From positions 90,334 to 154,333 of the forward strand of contig LATX02000007.1 of assembly GCA_001466705.2 (NCBI GenBank): DNA of 64,000 bases, read 5' to 3'. Source of the DNA: Moniliophthora roreri. Taxonomy: Eukaryota; Basidiomycota; Agaricomycetes; Agaricales; Marasmiaceae. The notes beneath the pieces are model-generated. The model saw only the letters and a list, made by a program, of their open reading frames with translations, was not told the DNA's origin and did not search any database. Numbering within the stretch: position 1 is the first letter of the stretch; every line of letters starts with the position of its first letter. The translations under genes were made by a program, and so were the position numbers. Below are positions 56,427 to 64,000 of the stretch, piece after piece.

Positions 56427-58853
56427 ATAACTCCCCATAGCTGTGAATGGGGGTTATAACCGTGGATATAACTCTGGTCATAACCCTTCACAACAGTTAT
56501 GAAGGGTCATAATGCTGGGTGTAGCCAGAGTTATAAACAGGATTATAACCCCTTGTAACCATCATGATGGGTTATATCCCTCTATCACTGTCAGAAAGTG
56601 ATATAATGCCCAAGCTTTGTTACAATGTCTCAGGACAGTTCTTATAAAATGTATTGAGTTCTGGGAGGTACAATCAGTGACACCTTCTGAACAGTAAATA
56701 CACCCCACAAGAACTCCTTCCCTCCCACTTGCAAGCACTGACTGTTCTATAAACTCTTGGCCTGTAATGAGATGGTTGATTTGATTTTGGACTGTATGTG
56801 CTACTGATGTCATCGGACATGGTGGAGAAGACCAAGTGAGACACATGATGGTTGTTGGAGTGTCAGATCCAGATGCCAGACTCCTCAGAGTTTATGACGT
56901 GTCACACATCATCAAGCTCTTTTGCCTCACTCATTATCTCTTCAATACTATTCGACACCTCCGACACCTCAAAAACACAAAGGACATCCCTGGCAACCAC
57001 ACACCGAAAACTCTAAACCCATGACCTACCCTAAACTGGTCCATGCACACCCTCAATTGTCATATAAAGGCTGCCTGAGAATTCCAAACACCTCAACTTC
57101 CCTTTCTTCCCTCCCACCACCATCTCCCCTCCTCCCCCACCTTCTCTTGCCCCTTCCCACCTCTACACATGCCCTTTTGCCTCAATATTCACCTATTACC
57201 ACCTGCCCGCAGTACATCAACGTGTCGAACACATTCTTTTAGTGATTATTGCAAACCCTCCTATTTACTAACACTCATTTTATATAGAGCCAATTCAGAA
57301 CCGGAACAAGCGATTCAAATAGTGGGATTAGGAATGTCAGACAATCAGCTGAAGGTGCATTCTTATACATCAGATTCTCTTAATGATTCTTATGCCCTTT
57401 TTTCTGTGCTGTTTTGTCCTAAACCAACGTCCCCCACAATTATCTGAATCCTCACATAATGCAAACACATCCAGCCGCCAGATGCTACTATCCTACGATG
57501 ATGTGCCCAATTTTGGCCTAGATGCGAAATCGTGCACTTTTTGCATCAAATACTAGAAAAAGAGCCCAGAAGTACATGTGATATTCACGTGACTTGCTGA
57601 CCTGTGAGCTCTAATACAGCACCTAAGCTTTAAGCGCCAGGTCTAATAAGATAAGTCTAATAATTGACACTGTAACACAACCTAGAGGAGGTTAGTAGTC
57701 TATACTAGCCCCCTACATTACAGTGAAGCATCACTGTGAGGGTCTTTGGTCAATAAAATGGGCCAGAAACCACTAATTCCGAACACAAAGGAATAGATAT
57801 CAGTGGGATCCACAGTCTAAGTGCACTAGACCGTTCGTTTTGCAATCACATTGCATGATAATGTGTCAATAGACTTAAAACCTAATTATTACTATCGATA
57901 ACTAGTACACAGTTGGAACTTGTTCCTACACAGAGCTTCGAAGACACTCATGCGGATATGACAGCCTTTCCAGGTGTACACAGAATGACTGATAGGCAAC
58001 AAGTATGCTGGAGATTGTGAATGACTCACAAGATTGTATGCGGGACAGGAGGAGATTGAATACAGCAGATATCTAGACTGTGACATCCACCAATCCAATG
58101 GTAGAAAGCAGCTATGTGGAAGTGAACTGGCGGAAAGGGAAACATACCCATGTATACAGCTGGTCCAGAACCCATGGCTACATGGAAGTAGCTACACAGA
58201 AGGATTTTATGACCCAGCAATGCTCTGCGCAGGGTCAAAAACCCAATAAATCGATTGTTTGGTCACCAAATATACCTAATATATCTAATTGCTATGCGGA
58301 ATTGAACTTTTAGGCACGAACACGTATGATTTATACTATAAACTAAAACACGCTCATTTTATCTTTTATTTTGTCATTTCCAATTATTATTCTGTATATA
58401 AAGAGCTGTACTTGTAGATGCAGGCTCAAGCACTGACTGGTACTTGCACCTTATAGCCCTGCACAGCGTCAATTTAGACCTCTGCGCAGCTTCTTAGACC
58501 AAGTCTTTATGCACTTGCCAGTCAGTTGCTTCTAGTCGAGCCAAGATTTATACATATATATATCTTGCCTCACTGTATACAAATCTGATAACCAATCAAT
58601 AAACCACTCATGTTTAAAAACCTACACTTTGTGACCCTTGAGTGCAATACTTGAGTCATCTTAACTAGAGTCTTTAGACTCTGCAATCTAAGCCAGCCAA
58701 TTGAAGATATAAAGGGTTCTGTCCCCTTTCTCACCCTGAATCACTTGAGATAGACTCAGTCTTGTAGCAGACTTGTACAGTGCTTTCTCACTTATAGAAG
58801 CCTCTATTGTGGGTTTTGGTGTGTGTTGTGTGTGTGTGTGGGCTTTGTAGCTG
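56427..58853. repeat. 2427-base duplicated block, first copy
   Basis: Identical, as far as I compared, to 58855-61281. It has imperfect GTTATAAC-type palindromes at its start (56424-56580), AT-rich interior and GT-rich (TG)n sequence at its end. TATATAAAGAGC near 58395 followed by AATCAATAAACC near 58593 looks like a promoter and polyadenylation pair, as in an LTR, but LTR ends were not found. No protein domain was recognised. The copies abut the N at 58854, which argues for an assembly duplicate. Confidence 0.85.
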
Positions 58854-58854
58854 N
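58854..58854. other. Single-base assembly gap (N)
   Basis: The base is N, directly between the end of one block copy and the start of the other. Confidence 0.95.
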
Positions 58855-61281
58855 ATAACTCCCCATAGCTGTGAATGGGGGTTATAACCGTGGATATAAC
58901 TCTGGTCATAACCCTTCACAACAGTTATGAAGGGTCATAATGCTGGGTGTAGCCAGAGTTATAAACAGGATTATAACCCCTTGTAACCATCATGATGGGT
59001 TATATCCCTCTATCACTGTCAGAAAGTGATATAATGCCCAAGCTTTGTTACAATGTCTCAGGACAGTTCTTATAAAATGTATTGAGTTCTGGGAGGTACA
59101 ATCAGTGACACCTTCTGAACAGTAAATACACCCCACAAGAACTCCTTCCCTCCCACTTGCAAGCACTGACTGTTCTATAAACTCTTGGCCTGTAATGAGA
59201 TGGTTGATTTGATTTTGGACTGTATGTGCTACTGATGTCATCGGACATGGTGGAGAAGACCAAGTGAGACACATGATGGTTGTTGGAGTGTCAGATCCAG
59301 ATGCCAGACTCCTCAGAGTTTATGACGTGTCACACATCATCAAGCTCTTTTGCCTCACTCATTATCTCTTCAATACTATTCGACACCTCCGACACCTCAA
59401 AAACACAAAGGACATCCCTGGCAACCACACACCGAAAACTCTAAACCCATGACCTACCCTAAACTGGTCCATGCACACCCTCAATTGTCATATAAAGGCT
59501 GCCTGAGAATTCCAAACACCTCAACTTCCCTTTCTTCCCTCCCACCACCATCTCCCCTCCTCCCCCACCTTCTCTTGCCCCTTCCCACCTCTACACATGC
59601 CCTTTTGCCTCAATATTCACCTATTACCACCTGCCCGCAGTACATCAACGTGTCGAACACATTCTTTTAGTGATTATTGCAAACCCTCCTATTTACTAAC
59701 ACTCATTTTATATAGAGCCAATTCAGAACCGGAACAAGCGATTCAAATAGTGGGATTAGGAATGTCAGACAATCAGCTGAAGGTGCATTCTTATACATCA
59801 GATTCTCTTAATGATTCTTATGCCCTTTTTTCTGTGCTGTTTTGTCCTAAACCAACGTCCCCCACAATTATCTGAATCCTCACATAATGCAAACACATCC
59901 AGCCGCCAGATGCTACTATCCTACGATGATGTGCCCAATTTTGGCCTAGATGCGAAATCGTGCACTTTTTGCATCAAATACTAGAAAAAGAGCCCAGAAG
60001 TACATGTGATATTCACGTGACTTGCTGACCTGTGAGCTCTAATACAGCACCTAAGCTTTAAGCGCCAGGTCTAATAAGATAAGTCTAATAATTGACACTG
60101 TAACACAACCTAGAGGAGGTTAGTAGTCTATACTAGCCCCCTACATTACAGTGAAGCATCACTGTGAGGGTCTTTGGTCAATAAAATGGGCCAGAAACCA
60201 CTAATTCCGAACACAAAGGAATAGATATCAGTGGGATCCACAGTCTAAGTGCACTAGACCGTTCGTTTTGCAATCACATTGCATGATAATGTGTCAATAG
60301 ACTTAAAACCTAATTATTACTATCGATAACTAGTACACAGTTGGAACTTGTTCCTACACAGAGCTTCGAAGACACTCATGCGGATATGACAGCCTTTCCA
60401 GGTGTACACAGAATGACTGATAGGCAACAAGTATGCTGGAGATTGTGAATGACTCACAAGATTGTATGCGGGACAGGAGGAGATTGAATACAGCAGATAT
60501 CTAGACTGTGACATCCACCAATCCAATGGTAGAAAGCAGCTATGTGGAAGTGAACTGGCGGAAAGGGAAACATACCCATGTATACAGCTGGTCCAGAACC
60601 CATGGCTACATGGAAGTAGCTACACAGAAGGATTTTATGACCCAGCAATGCTCTGCGCAGGGTCAAAAACCCAATAAATCGATTGTTTGGTCACCAAATA
60701 TACCTAATATATCTAATTGCTATGCGGAATTGAACTTTTAGGCACGAACACGTATGATTTATACTATAAACTAAAACACGCTCATTTTATCTTTTATTTT
60801 GTCATTTCCAATTATTATTCTGTATATAAAGAGCTGTACTTGTAGATGCAGGCTCAAGCACTGACTGGTACTTGCACCTTATAGCCCTGCACAGCGTCAA
60901 TTTAGACCTCTGCGCAGCTTCTTAGACCAAGTCTTTATGCACTTGCCAGTCAGTTGCTTCTAGTCGAGCCAAGATTTATACATATATATATCTTGCCTCA
61001 CTGTATACAAATCTGATAACCAATCAATAAACCACTCATGTTTAAAAACCTACACTTTGTGACCCTTGAGTGCAATACTTGAGTCATCTTAACTAGAGTC
61101 TTTAGACTCTGCAATCTAAGCCAGCCAATTGAAGATATAAAGGGTTCTGTCCCCTTTCTCACCCTGAATCACTTGAGATAGACTCAGTCTTGTAGCAGAC
61201 TTGTACAGTGCTTTCTCACTTATAGAAGCCTCTATTGTGGGTTTTGGTGTGTGTTGTGTGTGTGTGTGGGCTTTGTAGCTG
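58855..61281. repeat. 2427-base duplicated block, second copy
   Basis: Begins ATAACTCCCCATAGC exactly after the N and ends at TTTGTAGCTG, the same ten bases that precede the N in the first copy. The offset is constant at 2428 bases across the block. Confidence 0.85.
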
Positions 61282-62367
61282 TGTTTAGCTGCAGAAGCCC
61301 TTTTTAGAGAGCTTTTAGAAGTGAAGATAGCATGTAGCTGTCTTTTAAAGAAGATAGAGTTCCTGCCTCTTCAACGAACCTGATTCTGAGTCGTCATATT
61401 GCTCATTTACACTCTCTGTCATCATCCTGGCACACTGGAGGACCTTCACTCAGCTCATTGATGCCATGAGTTGGTTCAGCTTCAAGGCCAACAATACCAA
61501 TATCACCGGAACTGCCTCATTGTGTCAGTATGTCTTATTGATCTCAAAGACCAGTCTTACATTGTGTCCATCAGGGTACCTTAGCAAGCATTTGTTTCAG
61601 TGGTGCTGTTGCAATGTGTCAGTGTGAGATTGTAAGTCCATTCCTGAGAATTGACAGCTACTCTTTCTGCAGCTTGACCAAGTCTCCTTGCATTCTCAGT
61701 ATGTGATGCTGGTAGATGCCGGTGATCTGTAAGCCACCCTTCTGCTTATCAGGTTCATTCTTCATACTTCTCTTGATGATTTAGTACTAATGACCTTTAC
61801 CAGTTTTTATTGTCTCTCATGTGGTCACATAGGGGGTTCTTGTAGGCTTCATAATGTACACCATCATGTTCTCATCTGTTGATTTGCATGATAATAAATT
61901 TGCTCATATTGCCTACAATTCACTGTGATACCTACAATACAATGTAAGCAAGGAGATATAATATGTCATGCATTCTTGGTTAGAAGTCTAGTAAGCAGTC
62001 GAATCCCTCACAAGTAGCTATAGTGATCAAAACCAGTCATAACCCTCTGTAACCCAGCATAACCTCCGAAACTTGCCTTAACTCTCGAAACTCACTATAA
62101 ATCCCATCTTTTGTGCTATTCCTTGTCACTTGCTATATCATTGGCTGCTTGTCATATTACACCATACATGTTGTATTATCTGCTATGTGTTGTATTATCT
62201 CTCACCCATTATATCTCTAGCAACTCATCACAATCCTCGAGACTGTTGGCGCCGGGTATCGGGTGCTACATCACACTGGAGATCGATTATGGTTGCAGCT
62301 GTAATTGATGGTGACCTTAATGGGAGGTTGTCACCAATCTCAAGAGTTGGTACCTAGTTATAACTGT
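61282..62367. other. AT-rich repeat-like sequence
   Basis: Continues past the duplicated block. Contains further AACC/TAACCC motifs (62036-62100) and ends at the second N. No gene is recognised. Confidence 0.35.
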
Positions 62368-62368
62368 N
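62368..62368. other. Single-base assembly gap (N)
   Basis: The base is N. The sequence to its right is more AT-rich than that to its left, and no overlap between the two sides is visible. Confidence 0.95.
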
Positions 62369-62636
62369 TCACTATTTTATAAGGCAGAAAATTTAGTATA
62401 TTTGTAATTAGAAAATTAAAGGATAATTCTATAATTTCATTATCATAAAATAATAAAAAAACACAGACTCTTTTGGAAATTAAAATCCAGAGTATGCTTG
62501 CTGTTTTCAATATGTGATGACAACTTGAAACTAATAGAATTTTCTGAGTGTTGTCTGGAAGCAAATATATAGCAGTATTCTGGGTGTATTTCCTTTGTAT
62601 TAATAGCATAAAAAGAACACCTTGTACATAATGACA
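62369..62636. other. AT-rich upstream sequence of the XPG-like gene
   Basis: No coding frame of note. Probably the promoter region of the gene starting at 62637. Confidence 0.35.
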
Positions 62637-63913
62637 ATGGGTGTTCCTGGTATCTGGGAGGCATGTAGCTTCTTCTTCCCTGGAGTTGCAATACTAACTA
62701 ACTTACAGAAACTAAAGAAGATGAAAATACTAGTTACAATGTCATTTTCAGAGTTTGTGCTTCAAGAATACCTATGGTGCCAGGGTCTAGGAGAATCTTA
62801 TGAGATATATACTGTCAGTATTGATGCTAGGTGAGTATCTTCTGCTTCAAACTTTATTCTCCCTTGACTGATGTATCTGCAGCCCCACTCTTGATAACAT
62901 CTCTCACAACCTCATCAAATGGGCGAAGTTTCAGACACACTGCCCCACTGACAGTGCTCATTCACAACTTTTTCGGCTTCTTGATCGAATTGCAAGGGCT
63001 GGCACACAGAGTGTTTGGGCATTTGATGGCACTGACCAGCCATCTGTCAAGCAGAATATCAATGTCAAGACAGAGGAACCTGCATTCTACTCTACAGCAT
63101 GGGAATTGATATCAGCCTTTGGTGACTGTTGGTGCATGGTAAGCATTTACTTATATGTGTGTTCAGTAACCTTGTTTTGACACTGAATTCAAAGGCTCCT
63201 GGCGAGGGCAAAGCTGAACTCATAGCTATAAGCCTAAATGGGGAGGTTGATGCTATAATTACGGCCGGCAGCAACATTTTTCCTCTGGGCACTAAATGTG
63301 TTCTAGTCATTGATGCGTAAGTCCAGTATTACCACATATCACAGCATTCAAGCTCTTACAGAATGTTTCATTCATTAGAAAGTCCAGTACTGAAGCCAAT
63401 CTAGTGGTCACAGTCTATTGCATGGATGACATCAAGAGGAAGCTATGCTTTACCTGAGGAGATTTCATGCTATATTCAATTCTCGTGGGCAATGACTATG
63501 ACCCTGGTCTTCGAGGTTGTGGTGAGGAGCTGGGTTTCAGCATTGCTCAGTTAAGCCTTGCCCACAACCTTATTCCCAAGTTTCAGTACACCGTGCAGCA
63601 CTTTCGGGATAAAGATGCATGTGATTTGTACTTGGAAATGCTATGGGACCAAATCAGCAATGAGTTTAAAACCAATGCACACCAGAATATGGCGACTGCA
63701 CACCCTGCACTTGCCCGGGAATTAGCCAACTCTGCTATGCAGAAAAGGCTTTTCTCCTCTGAATCCAAAGCACTCACAGCATTTATCAACCCTCTTACCT
63801 CTTTCTCCAACTCGTCCAGGATGGGCTATCAGCAATTTGCAGACAGACCACAGCCACTGCATGCACACAACCTGAAGGAGATTATTCAACACTGTACCAG
63901 CGTCATCAAATAG
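62637..63913 (+). CDS. XPG/GEN1-like nuclease-fold protein, active site altered
   Basis: Exon 1 from ATG 62637 begins MGVPGIWE, the XPG N-terminal signature, and ends VSIDA plus two bases. A consensus intron gives the IDAS motif. Next: LDNISHNLIKWAKFQ, SQLFRLLDRIARAGTQSVWA, FDGTDQPSVKQN, then APGEGKAELIAISLNGEVDA (XPG-I motif), IITAGSNIFPLG, and after two more introns MLYSILVGNDYDPGLRGCGE, the VGNDYDPGL helix-hairpin region, ending TSVIK with stop at 63911-63913. In active XPG/FEN/GEN1 enzymes the segment after VDA usually reads TDD.D with acidic metal ligands. Here it is TAGSN, and the EAEAEL acids are changed to EGKAEL. The protein (about 370 residues) therefore may not cut DNA, or the gene is decaying. 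Related PIN-like proteins are numerous in Agaricomycetes. The copy is complete in frame. Confidence 0.72.
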
Positions 63914-64000
63914 AGGGGCATGGGTCTTATTAAACACTTTCACTCTAACCTTTGGGCTGGAATGATAATGTGCAGAATTGCAGTGGTAAGGCTTTTGTTT

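Noticed and set aside
57641..58853. LTR retrotransposon in the duplicated block
   Set aside because: Promoter-like and polyadenylation-like signals are present, but no paired LTRs, primer site, gag or pol were found. The only direct repeat is the apparent assembly duplicate.
1..64000. A biosynthetic gene cluster or immune-type system around the regulator array
   Set aside because: No synthase, P450, transporter, nuclease-effector or NLR-type gene lies beside the regulators. The array stands alone.

Overview
This is nuclear DNA of a filamentous basidiomycete, most likely an Agaricomycete (possibly Agaricales). Genes are broken by many short introns of about 45-60 bases with GT/AG borders. The families present (DUF6534 membrane proteins, MYND-DUF4470 proteins, DUF6593 proteins, Upc2-like Zn2Cys6 regulators) are typical of, or common in, mushroom-forming fungi. 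I saw no rRNA, tRNA, CRISPR array or bacterial-type operon. Exon borders were worked out by hand from reading frames and splice signals.

Layout. 1-1244: 5' part of a Rap1-type Myb protein gene, minus strand, running off the window. 1.7-16.4 kb: a duplicated block with four DUF6534 membrane-protein genes. Two look intact (1706-3542 minus, 6353-8086 plus), one is a truncated 5' end (about 12.87-13.34 kb) and one has an in-frame stop (14802-16442). They are embedded in older repeats, and one repeat copy is split by a 1.63-kb element with long terminal inverted repeats (11241-12870). 16.4-32.5 kb: a small gene at 17826, a minus-strand fungal hypothetical gene (18916-20937), a tandem pair of MYND-DUF4470 genes (22145-24560, 25032-27443), a secreted two-WSC-domain protein (28324-29959), an ATG15 autophagy lipase (30047-31452, minus) and a DUF6593 protein (31780-32489). 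34.9-39.3 kb: a low-complexity Ser/Pro/Asn protein and a large hypothetical gene on the minus strand.

39.9-56.2 kb: a head-to-tail array of five Upc2-like Zn2Cys6 transcription-factor genes, all on the minus strand. The flanks also carry five decayed copies of one MYND-DUF4470 exon, related to the functional pair about 17 kb away. A 2.8-kb hAT-like element (52995-55795) with about 38-base terminal inverted repeats and an 8-base target duplication splits the last unit. 56.2-62.4 kb is AT-rich and repeat-like and contains a 2427-base block present twice, abutting a single N at 58854. This looks like an unmerged contig overlap rather than biology. The last gene (62637-63913) is XPG/GEN1-like with changed active-site positions.

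How it fits together. ATG15 and Rap1 are conserved housekeeping genes. The rest is an accessory landscape of lineage-specific families multiplying by local duplication, with transposable elements inserted into the duplicates. No multi-gene pathway is evident. The most distinctive structure is the regulator array with its embedded gene fossils.
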